Shown: positions 15,655 through 24,631 of the stretch, piece after piece
Layout: each line of letters begins with the position of its first letter
How positions within the stretch are numbered: position 1 is the stretch's first letter
Source: Lactobacillus sp. YT155
GTDB taxonomy: Bacteria; Bacillota; Bacilli; Lactobacillales; Lactobacillaceae
Direction of reading: 5' to 3'
Assembly (NCBI RefSeq): GCF_030504545.1
Contig: NZ_JAUKWP010000001.1
Location: forward strand, 357,255-421,254
DNA length: 64,000 bases
Position numbers and translations under genes: made by a program
Notes under the pieces: generated by a model
Told to the model about the DNA's origin: nothing
What the model saw: only the letters and a program-made list of their open reading frames with translations
The model's database searches: none

Positions 15655-16416
15655 TTAGCTATCTTTATAAAAAATATTATCCAATGATTTAACCAAGAAA
15701 TCAGGAAACCAATATCGAATTTCTTGGTGAATCTGATAGTCTTGTTGATCTATCTCAATTGGAACATTGATATCATTTAAATCATCAATCAGACTTTTGA
15801 TATGCTCTGGATATGTGTGATCGAACTGCGAATAATGTAGATATACCTTTTTAAAATGCGAATTATTCTTAATTAAATTGGGCAGCAGTTCGTTCAATTC
15901 AGTAACTGATGCCTGGTCATTATTCCCAGCTATACTTCTTAGTATTGGATCTTTAATTGGATTATCTGTTAGATAGTTCCCTAGAAAGTACTGAGGAGCT
16001 CCCGCAATAACATAATCAGCTCCAATTAAGCTTCCAAACATTAAAGCGGCATATCCACCTTTACTCGAACCAACACAAACTGTTGTTGTATATGAATTCT
16101 CTTTTTGTATTTTTTCAATTAGCTGAACAACAGCTTCTTGAACATTTAATTTTCCATTTTCACCTAAGTAATAACAGCCTCTTTTTTGATAACCAAAATT
16201 ATCTAGTATAAAGAGTTTATTAGTCTTGGTATTTTCTAAAGTTCTTAGATAATTGTATGTTGCTTCATATCCGGTTCTAGGAAAAGCGCTAAAAACAACT
16301 ACTAAGTTCGAACTATCATTTTGTTTTTGATAAATGTAATTTAACTTTGTGTTTTTGAAAGTAAAACGTTTACTTTTCAGTTGAAAATAAATTTTCAGTA
16401 ATGTTCTTTTAAACAT
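15655..16416 (-). CDS. Alpha/beta hydrolase, Asp2-like, exopolysaccharide cluster
   Basis: This 253-residue protein has an alpha/beta hydrolase core: strand-nucleophile elbow VCVGSSKGGYAALMFG (Ser at about residue 139), an acid in the SQFDHTYPEH segment and a histidine near YQIHQEI. The layout resembles the carbohydrate O-acetyltransferase/esterase part of Asp2 proteins from accessory Sec systems, but no other accessory Sec gene is nearby. In this context it probably modifies the polysaccharide. Its start overlaps the polymerase gene by 8 bp. Confidence 0.65.
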   Translation of the reverse strand: MFKRTLLKIYFQLKSKRFTFKNTKLNYIYQKQNDSSNLVVVFSAFPRTGYEATYNYLRTLENTKTNKLFILDNFGYQKRGCYYLGENGKLNVQEAVVQLIEKIQKENSYTTTVCVGSSKGGYAALMFGSLIGADYVIAGAPQYFLGNYLTDNPIKDPILRSIAGNNDQASVTELNELLPNLIKNNSHFKKVYLHYSQFDHTYPEHIKSLIDDLNDINVPIEIDQQDYQIHQEIRYWFPDFLVKSLDNIFYKDS

Positions 16417-17797
16417 ACTGACCCCCTTTTAAAATTTGCTCTCGATTGATAACGATAGCCACGGCTAATCCAAAGGCAATCCAGACTGTTCGCATTTCGA
16501 AAATACTGCTACTCCCTACTGAAGCAGCGAAAAAACCGATAAGCGTTAATAGTGGATAGCTGAATACGTATGAACTGGTTGAAAGAAATAACTTACTAGC
16601 TCGATAACACATATAAATTAAAATAATCACAAATCCAGCCAGTCCAATAAAACCAGTATCAAACAAAATCGCTAACAAAAAATTGTGCATTCCCATACTT
16701 TGATTATTGCCTGGCGGTAAATTCATATACCCATTTAATAGATAGAAGACGTGCTTCTGTGAACTGCCTACTCCTACACCAAATGGGTGATGAGCAATCG
16801 AATGAAGTGCATATTTATAAATCCTCATTCGCTCAGCAGTCGAATCCATTTTGCCTAAAAACGTCATTTCCACTCGCGTAATTAAAGTGCTTATATCAAC
16901 GATCTTGGAGTTATTGGGGCGAAAAAACATCCCAACCACTGCAATCATCATCATGAATATCACATTCTGCGTTTTGCTATATTTCACAAATAACAAAAGC
17001 AAGATAAAGATAAACGCAATAAAGCCACTTCGCGAATTAGTTTGAATGATGAGCAATAAATCAATTAGCAATAATACTGTTGTTGAAATAACAGCAAAAA
17101 TACGTTGCCAGAGTTTTTTTCGATTCAATGATAATAAGAAAATCAAAAAAAACATGCTGATAAACGCCGCAAAATCATTAGTATTGACGAACATCCCTGT
17201 CGGTCTTGTATCGTAACCACTGGTGTATGCCGTTGAAAATTTCAAATGAATCTCTAAGAAATATTCTCCAATCAACGAATACAACATAATCACGCAGTAG
17301 TTAATTGATAGAACTATGGCTGCTTTTTTTATTCTTACTAAACTGTCAAAATAGTAAACAGAAAATAAAATAAAGTAAGCAATTTCAAACTCAAAATACA
17401 GCGATCCCAAACTAACTGTAGGATAATCCGACCATAAGATCGTCACCGCTGAAAATAATATCCAAATTGCTAAACCTAAAACAATATACTTGAACTCATT
17501 ATTTATTGCCTTTTTTCGATAATTTAATAGAAACAATCCCAAGTGAATTGGTAGTAAAAGACGAAATAAAAATAACGATGGTACACTTGCTATAGCTAAG
17601 TAAGGACCCCAGAATGCCGCTGCTAGGGTTACTAAAAAAAATGAATAATCTATTTGTCTACGAGATATAAAGTAGAAAATTCCAATGATATCTATCAGGA
17701 CTATAATAATACAAAATCGTGCTGGTGACACCCCTATTAATAAACAAATTAACAATATCGGAAGTAATGCCAGATATTTGGTTTGAGAACTAGTCAT
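16409..17797 (-). CDS. O-antigen ligase/polymerase-type exopolysaccharide polymerase (Wzy)
   Basis: This 462-residue membrane protein has about 12 hydrophobic segments and a large extracytoplasmic loop (about residues 320-385) with GVGVGSSQKHVFYLLNGYMN and NQSMGMHNFLLAILFDTG. The H-N-x-(F/L) pattern is typical of the Wzy/WaaL superfamily. It polymerises lipid-linked repeat units outside the membrane. The start is ATG 17797 behind GGGAG; the GTG at 17821 would place that site inside the gene. It overlaps the BY-kinase-like gene by 8 bp (ATGACTAG). Confidence 0.8.
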   Translation of the reverse strand: MTSSQTKYLALLPILLICLLIGVSPARFCIIIVLIDIIGIFYFISRRQIDYSFFLVTLAAAFWGPYLAIASVPSLFLFRLLLPIHLGLFLLNYRKKAINNEFKYIVLGLAIWILFSAVTILWSDYPTVSLGSLYFEFEIAYFILFSVYYFDSLVRIKKAAIVLSINYCVIMLYSLIGEYFLEIHLKFSTAYTSGYDTRPTGMFVNTNDFAAFISMFFLIFLLSLNRKKLWQRIFAVISTTVLLLIDLLLIIQTNSRSGFIAFIFILLLLFVKYSKTQNVIFMMMIAVVGMFFRPNNSKIVDISTLITRVEMTFLGKMDSTAERMRIYKYALHSIAHHPFGVGVGSSQKHVFYLLNGYMNLPPGNNQSMGMHNFLLAILFDTGFIGLAGFVIILIYMCYRASKLFLSTSSYVFSYPLLTLIGFFAASVGSSSIFEMRTVWIAFGLAVAIVINREQILKGGQYV

Positions 17798-18455
17798 TAA
17801 AAACCACTCCCATGAACTCACTATCCTGTTCAGTTACTGTCTTTTTAAAGGCGTTTAAATCACATTTTCTTTCTACATTTGTTGGGGTAACCAGAACTAC
17901 TTGGTCGGTGCTTTGATACATAATTTCCGAAAGAAATGAGTCTCTGTCTTCGGCGGAAATAATGACAATAAAGTCATAATAATCTCGATAGATATTAATT
18001 AACTTCTTGAAGTTTTGAAATTTTAAAATGAATTGATTCTCATCAACCACTGAACCAACTGTTAGAACCTGTAATTGTTGATTCACTGTATTGATCGCAT
18101 TCAAAGCTGCTTCTGGGTCACTTAATACATTAGTCAATCCCATTGAAGACTTACTAAATTGCAAACTCTTTGTTAGTCCGTAATCGTTAAAATCACAGTC
18201 AATTAATAGAGTTTTCTTGCCTAGGCTACTACTTGCACCGCCTAAATTTTTGGCAAAATTCACTCCCACACTCTTCTTTCCATTGGCCGACACTAACAAG
18301 ACTTTGTTGTCTTCATTTGCAAAAAATCGTTCAGTTATCTTCAAAATATTATTTTTATCAACTAATCTATTTTGTGAAAATGCTAAGTTCACAGAACGTT
18401 TTTTGAATCCTTCAAAAATTCTGTTCTTTGATCGTTTTCTAAAATTCAATTTCAT
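17790..18455 (-). CDS. CpsD/BY-kinase-like ATPase, degenerate
   Basis: This 221-residue protein aligns in layout with bacterial tyrosine kinases: a P-loop region VLLVSANGKKSVGVNFAKNL, a Walker A' strand KKTLLIDCDFNDYGLTK and SSMGLTNVLSDPEAALN. The P-loop lacks the usual G-(E/A)-GKS/T form, reading A-N-G-K-K-S. The Walker B strand is FIVIISAED instead of hhhDxPP. The C-terminus ends FMGVVFND with no tyrosine cluster. It may be an inactive regulatory partner of the chain-length protein encoded immediately upstream. The usual CpsB-type phosphatase gene is missing. Confidence 0.75.
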   Translation of the reverse strand: MKLNFRKRSKNRIFEGFKKRSVNLAFSQNRLVDKNNILKITERFFANEDNKVLLVSANGKKSVGVNFAKNLGGASSSLGKKTLLIDCDFNDYGLTKSLQFSKSSMGLTNVLSDPEAALNAINTVNQQLQVLTVGSVVDENQFILKFQNFKKLINIYRDYYDFIVIISAEDRDSFLSEIMYQSTDQVVLVTPTNVERKCDLNAFKKTVTEQDSEFMGVVFND

Positions 18456-18456
18456 T

Positions 18457-19137
18457 TCACCACCTCGTTATTAATTTGTTCTTAACTCTACCTAAATAAT
18501 TAATTCCTAATTTTTCCAATTCTTCAGCCGAATCAATTTGTTGATCACGCAAAGTTATCAAAAGTAGATAAGATAAACTCAAGATTAACCAAACAACGAT
18601 ATCCAGTAGATACTTAACTAGACTAGACTCTCTGACTGGTGCACTGGGTTTCTCTAACATTGATATATCAATGTTGGGGAAAAGTCCTGGTAATTCACTA
18701 CGAATTTTTTTAGAAAGAGTCTCCATAACTTTGGTAACTAATTCTTGGTCATTATCGGTGTAGCCAACTTTGATAATTAGCGAGTTATTATCTGAAGTTA
18801 CATCCAAGTTAGATTCAATTTCTTTTAATCGTGACTGCGGTAATTGTAATTTCTCATTTACTTTCTTCATCATCTGACTACTGGTAATAACTTCTGAATA
18901 TGTATTCATTAATTGAATATTCGTTTTCAAATCATCACTTTGAGCTACATTGTTATGATTTTTATTCTTCATATTAATTAATATCTTCATGTCGGAAGTG
19001 TAATTTGTTTTTGCAATAACTGAGTTATATACATACGTACTTCCAAGAATAAATACTAAAAAGAGCATCAATATCCAAATACTATTTTTCGTATTTTTTA
19101 TAAACTTCTTGATTGTTAAATTTTCTGGACTAATCAT
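18457..19137 (-). CDS. Polysaccharide chain-length protein (Wzz/CapA family)
   Basis: This 226-residue protein has two membrane helices (about residues 18-38 and 180-200) flanking an extracytoplasmic coiled domain, with ISPENLTIKKFIKNTKNS at the N-terminus and a proline-rich segment before helix 2 (MLEKPSAPVRESS). This is the Wzz/Wzc N-terminal architecture controlling polymer length together with a BY-kinase. The start overlaps the upstream glycosyltransferase by 8 bp (ATGATTAG). Confidence 0.85.
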   Translation of the reverse strand: MISPENLTIKKFIKNTKNSIWILMLFLVFILGSTYVYNSVIAKTNYTSDMKILINMKNKNHNNVAQSDDLKTNIQLMNTYSEVITSSQMMKKVNEKLQLPQSRLKEIESNLDVTSDNNSLIIKVGYTDNDQELVTKVMETLSKKIRSELPGLFPNIDISMLEKPSAPVRESSLVKYLLDIVVWLILSLSYLLLITLRDQQIDSAEELEKLGINYLGRVKNKLITRW

Positions 19138-20308
19138 CTTTGTTAACCTTATCTTCGTATAGTTGAATTAATTTTTTTTCTTCTATTTGCCAATTGTAGT
19201 GTTCTTGAAATGCCTTGATTCCTTGTTGCCCCATTTGAATTCTCAAAGCTTCATCAGCCATAAACTCAACAATCCAATCGGCCATTAATTCACTATTGGT
19301 AGGATCAAAGTCAATTCCGCACTTAAACTCCTCACAGATTCGATGAAAGGCTGGAAAATCACTAGCAATAAATGGCAATCCTGCCGCCATATATTCGAAC
19401 AACTTAGTTGATTGTGAGTTCAAATTATTGGGTGTTGGTTGCAATAGGCAAAGACCTAAATCAGATTCGTGATATATTTTCCAGATTTGTGAATAAGGTT
19501 TTCTACCTAACAGGTTTATAAAATCATTCAAATTTCTTTGAGCGATATATTCCTTTAATCTATCTGGATTCTCATTAATCTGACCAACCAGATTAAGTTG
19601 CACAATTACTTTGCGCTTATTCACCAATTCATCAATTAGATCTATCATTTCGTACAATCCACGTTGTTCAATCAAAGCCCCTACATAAACCAACGTAAAA
19701 GCAATGTTGTCAGCACTATGACTGAGCGTGAATTCATCAGGTTGATATTGCGGATAGTTCAAGATATCAACACTATCTAATTCCATATCTTGATAATTAT
19801 CTTTGTAGGACAATTCAGCGAACAATGTGGAATCACAAGATTTCATCAACTTCTTTTCCACAGAACTGACAATTCTTGAGAATCTTTCCCGCATGAATTT
19901 AGGAATCCAAGTTTTGGTCTTTATGGCCGCTGGCAAATGTTCATGCATGTCATAAATAATCTGAACTTTATCTCCTAATTTCTTCTTAACGAAATAAGCA
20001 ACAATCAATAGTTCTGGATCTTGAATATGTAAGAAGTAAGCATTGCTGTTCATAAATTGCTGATAAAATTTTCGCCAGTAGTGCCAACGTGATAGACGAG
20101 ACTTCCGTGGCAAAATATTAACTGTTAAGTTCTCTTGATTCGGAATATCTGTCTGTTTGTTTTCAGCTTCAATCGCAGAAAAATCAACTTCAAAACCATT
20201 GTTAGCTAATGACATCGCTTCTTTAAAGAAAATCCGTGTATCAAACCAAACGTGGACAGAACTGATCATCATAATCTGATGACGATCGCGAATTTTATTA
20301 TTTTTCAT
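19130..20308 (-). CDS. Glycosyltransferase family 4 (GT-B)
   Basis: This 392-residue protein has an N-terminal acceptor half (SSVHVWFDTRIFFKEAMSLA at about 15-35) and a C-terminal sugar-nucleotide half with AFTLVYVGALIEQRGLYEMI, KPYSQIWKIYHESDLGL and the E-x7-E type motif STKLFEYMAAGLPFIAS. It should add one sugar to the lipid-linked repeat unit on the cytoplasmic face. It overlaps the next upstream glycosyltransferase by 11 bp. The sugar specificity cannot be read from sequence. Confidence 0.8.
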   Translation of the reverse strand: MKNNKIRDRHQIMMISSVHVWFDTRIFFKEAMSLANNGFEVDFSAIEAENKQTDIPNQENLTVNILPRKSRLSRWHYWRKFYQQFMNSNAYFLHIQDPELLIVAYFVKKKLGDKVQIIYDMHEHLPAAIKTKTWIPKFMRERFSRIVSSVEKKLMKSCDSTLFAELSYKDNYQDMELDSVDILNYPQYQPDEFTLSHSADNIAFTLVYVGALIEQRGLYEMIDLIDELVNKRKVIVQLNLVGQINENPDRLKEYIAQRNLNDFINLLGRKPYSQIWKIYHESDLGLCLLQPTPNNLNSQSTKLFEYMAAGLPFIASDFPAFHRICEEFKCGIDFDPTNSELMADWIVEFMADEALRIQMGQQGIKAFQEHYNWQIEEKKLIQLYEDKVNKDD

Positions 20309-21515
20309 TTCGTCTGTCCTCTTTCTCGCAAAGTTTTAATAGTCGTTGGTTCAGTAACTCAGAGTTAAATTCCAACTCAATTTTTTCACGGGCGTTACTT
20401 TTGATTTGATTTAATTTAGCTAAATCCTGAAGAGCTCTTTTCACTGCTTCAAAACCGGCGTGAGCATCATGTTCCGGAACTAACCAACCACTTTCTTTGT
20501 CAGTTATTAATTCTGGAATACCACTGTGAAGTGTTGAAATCACTGGTAGACCTGAAGCCATTGCTTCCATCAGAACTACGGGAATACCTTCCTTATCACC
20601 ATTAGTGCTTGTGCGGCTCATTAAAACAAAGAAATCACTAGCAACTATCTGTTCATGCACTTGCTGCTGATTTTGAGAACCCAGCAAAGTGACATTTTTT
20701 TGTAAATTCAAATCTGTAATTTGTTGAACAAGTTGTTCTTTCAAGGACCCATCGCCAATAATGTCCAAATGAGTATTAATTCCCGCATTATTTAGCTTTG
20801 AAACGATTTCGATTGTTGTATCGAATCCTTTCTTCTCTACTAATCTTCCAACACTCAGTAACTTCAACTCTGATTGAACTTCATGTGGTTGAAATTCAAA
20901 AAGATCAACACTAACTCCCATATGCCAAACAGAAACCTGTTCTGTTCTCACACCTATTTCATACAACTTCTCTTGAAATAAGCGATTAATAGTTAGAATT
21001 TTGTTATTCTGCGCAAACAATTGTTTATAAGCAATAACTCCATTTTTCTTAACAAAAGCTGTCAAATCAAAACCATGAAAAAAAGTAATTAGATTGACTG
21101 CTGGCAATAAGTTAACTGCTCTTAGATTGGCAACTGTTGCTCCAATAGGTCCATAGTGAGCGATTATTGCATCACTAGAAGATAAGCTCTTTGCTTGCCT
21201 TGATAGTTCCAAACTGCGTAATGCTGTGACCAAATGGTACTGATGCTTGTTAAAGAACTTAACCGTTGCTACTGGATGAGATAACATTGTTCCTGCAAGT
21301 CTCAAGCCACGAACAATTCCATTTCTTGAACTTACATATTTAACTTTTTCCATTAAATGGTATTGTTCAACTAACGGATGAATCTCACTAGTATCAGCTT
21401 TTTTGAAAGCTATTATTTCAACATCAGCACCCAGATCAATCAATCCCGTAATTTGCGAAAGAATGAATGTCTCAGAAATTTTAGGAAAAGTGGAAAGCAA
21501 AAAAATTGTTTTCAT
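20298..21515 (-). CDS. Glycosyltransferase family 4 (GT-B)
   Basis: This 405-residue protein has an N-terminal FPKISETFILSQITGLIDLG, a domain linker, then LLSVGRLVEKKGFDTTIEI and EGIPVVLMEAMASGLPVIST, the canonical GT4 donor-site EGxPVVLxEAMAxGLPV motif. The N-terminal FPxxSETFI pattern is frequent in amylovoran/colanic-type transferases. It starts at ATG 21515 behind AAGGAAG, immediately after the stop of a small Phd-like gene. Confidence 0.85.
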   Translation of the reverse strand: MKTIFLLSTFPKISETFILSQITGLIDLGADVEIIAFKKADTSEIHPLVEQYHLMEKVKYVSSRNGIVRGLRLAGTMLSHPVATVKFFNKHQYHLVTALRSLELSRQAKSLSSSDAIIAHYGPIGATVANLRAVNLLPAVNLITFFHGFDLTAFVKKNGVIAYKQLFAQNNKILTINRLFQEKLYEIGVRTEQVSVWHMGVSVDLFEFQPHEVQSELKLLSVGRLVEKKGFDTTIEIVSKLNNAGINTHLDIIGDGSLKEQLVQQITDLNLQKNVTLLGSQNQQQVHEQIVASDFFVLMSRTSTNGDKEGIPVVLMEAMASGLPVISTLHSGIPELITDKESGWLVPEHDAHAGFEAVKRALQDLAKLNQIKSNAREKIELEFNSELLNQRLLKLCEKEDRRNEK

Positions 21516-21707
21516 TTATTCTTCCTTACTTTCTCGATGTAATTTGGTGTATTCTTCATAACTTAGCAATACCAATTCGATCTCGTTATTTGAAACAATG
21601 AACAAAGGATTTTCGGTCGCTAATTTGCGAACATCACCCCATTTTCGTTGTACATTCGTTGTCGAAGTAATGTACTTCGGGTTAATTTGTAATTTGATGA
21701 TTCTCAC
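21516..21707 (-). CDS. Phd/YefM-like small protein, copy 2
   Basis: This 63-residue protein starts at GTG 21707. It carries NPLFIVSNNEIELVLLSYEEYTKL, matching the core of Phd/YefM antitoxins (N-P-h-h-h-x-(n)-G/E-x-x-x-h-V-L-(h)-S-Y-E-(E/D)-Y). The N-terminal part (KYITSTTNVQRKWGDVRKLA) corresponds to the V-R-x-N-(F/W) DNA-binding strand-helix. It follows the other Phd-like gene by 3 bp. No toxin gene is adjacent, and both neighbours are polysaccharide genes. The ribosome site GAGG is only two bases from GTG, so translation may be coupled. Confidence 0.6.
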   Translation of the reverse strand: MRIIKLQINPKYITSTTNVQRKWGDVRKLATENPLFIVSNNEIELVLLSYEEYTKLHRESKEE

Positions 21708-21710
21708 CCC

Positions 21711-21911
21711 TCACTCTAAATTAAACTTCTCAGTATTACCGTTAAGTATTTGAATGAAGTCTTCATATGAAAGAATCACTGTTCCAAAATTATCTTTTTC
21801 CATAATAAACAGCGGATTCCTTTTAGCTTTTTCTTTAACAGTACTGAACATTTGATAAACTTCTTTATTACTTATTATTTGGTTTGCAGTAATTTTTGGA
21901 TGTTTAATCAT
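21711..21911 (-). CDS. Phd/YefM-like small protein, copy 1
   Basis: This 66-residue protein starts at ATG 21911, overlapping the flippase stop by 8 bp, with GGGGGACAG upstream. The pattern VYQMFSTVKEKAKRNPLFIM then FGTVILSYEDFIQIL parallels copy 2 and the Phd/YefM fold. Both copies keep the N-P-L-F-I and (L/I)-L-S-Y-E-(E/D) cores. An orphan Phd-like pair in an exopolysaccharide operon suggests a DNA-binding autoregulator or a protein-binding module rather than a toxin-antitoxin system, but this is inference. Confidence 0.6.
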   Translation of the reverse strand: MIKHPKITANQIISNKEVYQMFSTVKEKAKRNPLFIMEKDNFGTVILSYEDFIQILNGNTEKFNLE

Positions 21912-23394
21912 TCTGTCCCCCTATTTCACTTAAAAAATATTTTCTTTGGCAAATCCATACCAAAACTCCATAAACAACTATTCCAATAGCAATTAGAACT
22001 AGTAGTTTGATAATTCGATTACCGTGCAAATTAGGTTGGATTAAGGTGATAACAAATGCCATGATCGAGCTATTTACTAAACTAAAAAATAACTGTCGAC
22101 CATCATCTACTAATTTTCCGATTTTTTTTATCAGTCTTTCTCTGGCATAGATGGCTGCCACAATAGTTGCTACCAGAGGCGAAGCCATTAGTGCCCAGAT
22201 ACCTATTACATGAATTCCACCAATTAAAAAAATCATCTGAATCACAATAGATGTAATTGAAATTTTGACCGGTGTTTTCGTATCTGATTGGCTGTAAAAA
22301 ACTCGGTAATAGAATTCTTTATAAACAATTAATGGTAATGAAAGACTGCCAAAAATTAAAAATTTCCAAACATTATTAGTATCAGTGGGCGTGAAATTCC
22401 CACGTTGGAATAAAATCGCAATCAATGATTGCCCCAAAACTATCGCACCAAACATCATTGGAATTACAATAAGATTAGTTAAGTTAATGTAATAACCAAG
22501 TTTTATTTTTGCTGCTTCTATGGTTTTGTTTTGAAAAACCGTTACTAATTCGGGATACAGAACACTTAGTAAATTCAAGATAATTAGTGTCTGCATAATG
22601 TTTAGAATTTGATTAGCATAGACACTCATAGATACCACGCCAACACCAAATGACCTCGCAATGACATTGGGAATCATTAGCGATATTTGATAAATCGTGG
22701 AGTTCAAAACAATTGGTACCGTGAGTCTGAACAACTCTTTCGTTCGATCATTTTTGATATCTAGCACCCATTGATGACGGTATTTCTTTTCTTGATTACT
22801 AATTCTTAACACAACGTATTCAATCAAATACGAAATCGTAATTATAATCGCTGCCAATGTGATTGATAGCCGATTATGAAAATAAATCAATCCCGCCAAA
22901 CTAAATACCGTTGAGCTAATTGCCGCAATCTTAATCATCGAAAACTTACCAGTTACTTGTAACATCGATGTCTGAAAGTTTGAAAAGAAACGAATGTACT
23001 GACCAATTCCCAGAATGAAGGACAAACTAATCATAATTGCCCAAAATGTATTCGGATTAGCAGCCATCATTCTTAGATAAACAAAACTTCCAATCGAATA
23101 GGCTCCCAGTAACATCAAAACTATGATGCCCATCATGTTGATATAACTGTTTAGAACTTTCCGATCATCACGATTTTTGACTCGAGTTAAGAACGGAACA
23201 AAGACAGTCACAATGGCCGAACCAAAAATATTTGTCACGCACACCATCAGCGTGTTGGCAAAATTAAAGGCATCCATTTGATTACTGGTACCAAATTGAT
23301 GAGCCATTATCGAGGCTCTAAATAAGGTCAATGTTTGGTTAAAAATTGTTAAAACTGTTATTAACCCAAATATCTTCAAAAATTTATTTTTCAT
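21904..23394 (-). CDS. Polysaccharide flippase, MurJ/Wzx-type (MOP superfamily)
   Basis: This 496-residue protein has about 14 membrane helices. The N-terminus FRASIMAHQFGTSNQMDAFN matches the MurJ/MviN pattern (G-x-S-x-x-x-D-A-(F/Y)). The central ARSFGVGVVSMSVYANQILN and FRRG-like LFQRGNFTPTD segments also fit MurJ-related flippases. In this operon it should flip the undecaprenyl-linked repeat unit outward. A true cell-wall MurJ is less likely given the location. Confidence 0.8.
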   Translation of the reverse strand: MKNKFLKIFGLITVLTIFNQTLTLFRASIMAHQFGTSNQMDAFNFANTLMVCVTNIFGSAIVTVFVPFLTRVKNRDDRKVLNSYINMMGIIVLMLLGAYSIGSFVYLRMMAANPNTFWAIMISLSFILGIGQYIRFFSNFQTSMLQVTGKFSMIKIAAISSTVFSLAGLIYFHNRLSITLAAIIITISYLIEYVVLRISNQEKKYRHQWVLDIKNDRTKELFRLTVPIVLNSTIYQISLMIPNVIARSFGVGVVSMSVYANQILNIMQTLIILNLLSVLYPELVTVFQNKTIEAAKIKLGYYINLTNLIVIPMMFGAIVLGQSLIAILFQRGNFTPTDTNNVWKFLIFGSLSLPLIVYKEFYYRVFYSQSDTKTPVKISITSIVIQMIFLIGGIHVIGIWALMASPLVATIVAAIYARERLIKKIGKLVDDGRQLFFSLVNSSIMAFVITLIQPNLHGNRIIKLLVLIAIGIVVYGVLVWICQRKYFLSEIGGQND

Positions 23395-23402
23395 AATTTC
23401 TA

Positions 23403-24077
23403 CTAATAGCTCTCTTTAATAACTTTGGAAGGTGAGCCATAAGCGACTACATGTGCTGGCTGATCTCTAATTACTAATGAGCCTGCACCTATGGTTGTGT
23501 CTTCACCGATTGATAAACATTGAATAATGACACTTCCTGCACCAATGAAACAACGTTCACCAATCTCAACAGCTCCACAAATTGTAGAGTTGGGTGCTAC
23601 TGAAACAAAAGAACTGATAACACTCTTATGTTCAATTACACTAGCGGAATTAACAATACAGTGATTGCTAATTGACACTCCGCTATGAATTACAATATTT
23701 GGCATTAATAAATTGCCAGTTCCTAAAGTCACGTTAGTATCGATAAATGCTCTTGGATGAATCACATTCACAAACCGTTCTTCAGGAATTCTCACTCTGT
23801 TAAAAATATCCGAGCGAATTTTACTATTTCCAATTGCGATAACAAATACGCAACTTGGTTCTTCTAAAATACTATTTATTTCTTCGAAGGATGCTAACAA
23901 TTGATCATTTTCAACTGTCATTCCTTCAAACTTGTCATCGCAAAATCCCACAACTTCGTATTTACCTTGGTGTTTTGCGATTTGTTCAGCTACTTTACCT
24001 AAACCTCCAGCACCTAAAATAACTAGACTAGGCTTTGGAGTTTTCCCCTTTAAAACTTGACGTATTGACAAACCCAT
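23403..24077 (-). CDS. NeuD/PglD-type sugar O-/N-acetyltransferase
   Basis: This 224-residue protein has a Rossmann-like N-terminal domain (LVILGAGGLGKVAEQIAKHQ) that binds the sugar nucleotide and a C-terminal left-handed beta-helix of hexapeptide repeats ending in a VAYGSPSKVIK motif, the acetyl-CoA binding end. The family acetylates sialic acid or UDP-amino-sugars. The start is ATG 24077 behind AAGGG, giving a 50-bp overlap with the priming transferase; ATG 24095 overlaps more. The target sugar is unknown. Confidence 0.75.
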   Translation of the reverse strand: MGLSIRQVLKGKTPKPSLVILGAGGLGKVAEQIAKHQGKYEVVGFCDDKFEGMTVENDQLLASFEEINSILEEPSCVFVIAIGNSKIRSDIFNRVRIPEERFVNVIHPRAFIDTNVTLGTGNLLMPNIVIHSGVSISNHCIVNSASVIEHKSVISSFVSVAPNSTICGAVEIGERCFIGAGSVIIQCLSIGEDTTIGAGSLVIRDQPAHVVAYGSPSKVIKESY

Positions 24078-24630
24078 CTTGACTAATCCCTTCATGTATA
24101 ATCACTTTAAAAACTGTTAGCACCAATATTTTTAAATCAAAATACAGACTTTGGTGTTCAACATAAAAGCAATCAAGTTCGAATTTTCTCTCCCAACTAA
24201 TAGAATTTCTACCGTTAATTTGTGCCCAACCAGTTATTCCTGGTCTGACGTTCAAACGTTTTCTTTGTTCATCTGAATATTCTTGTAAATAACTTTCATT
24301 AAGTGGTCGTGGTCCAACTAAGCTCATTTGTCCAAAGAAGACGTTGAGTAATTGTGGTAATTCATCAAGACTTGAAGCTCGAAGTAATTTACCAAAATGA
24401 GTGATTCTTTCTTCATCACTCAATAACTCACCATTTTCATCTACTAAAGTTGGCATTGATTTGAACTTGTAAATCGTGAATGATTTACCAAAACGACCTG
24501 AACGTCGTGAAAGAAAAATTGGATTTTCTTTGAATTTAAAAGCAATTAAAATCGCAACTGCCAAGATTATTGGACTTAAAACAATTAACAAAAATAAAGA
24601 AAACAAAGTGTCAAAAATTCTTTTTACCAT
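24028..24630 (-). CDS. Undecaprenyl-phosphate sugar phosphotransferase (priming)
   Basis: This 200-residue protein starts at ATG 24630, directly after the ugd stop, with AAGGGG upstream. It has one membrane segment (about residues 10-32), then the short bacterial sugar-transferase domain: FLSRRSGRFGKSFTIYKFKS, LDELPQLLNVFFGQMSLVGP and RPGITGWAQINGRN. These motifs carry the conserved Asp-Glu pair and Arg residues. It puts the first sugar-1-phosphate on the lipid carrier. The final 50 bases overlap the acetyltransferase. Confidence 0.85.
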   Translation of the reverse strand: MVKRIFDTLFSLFLLIVLSPIILAVAILIAFKFKENPIFLSRRSGRFGKSFTIYKFKSMPTLVDENGELLSDEERITHFGKLLRASSLDELPQLLNVFFGQMSLVGPRPLNESYLQEYSDEQRKRLNVRPGITGWAQINGRNSISWERKFELDCFYVEHQSLYFDLKILVLTVFKVIIHEGISQDGFVNTSSFKGENSKA

Positions 24631-24631
24631 C

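Noticed and set aside
21516-21911. A toxin-antitoxin operon
   Set aside because: Both genes look like antitoxins, and the neighbours are a glycosyltransferase and a flippase; no Doc, YoeB or RelE-like toxin was found.
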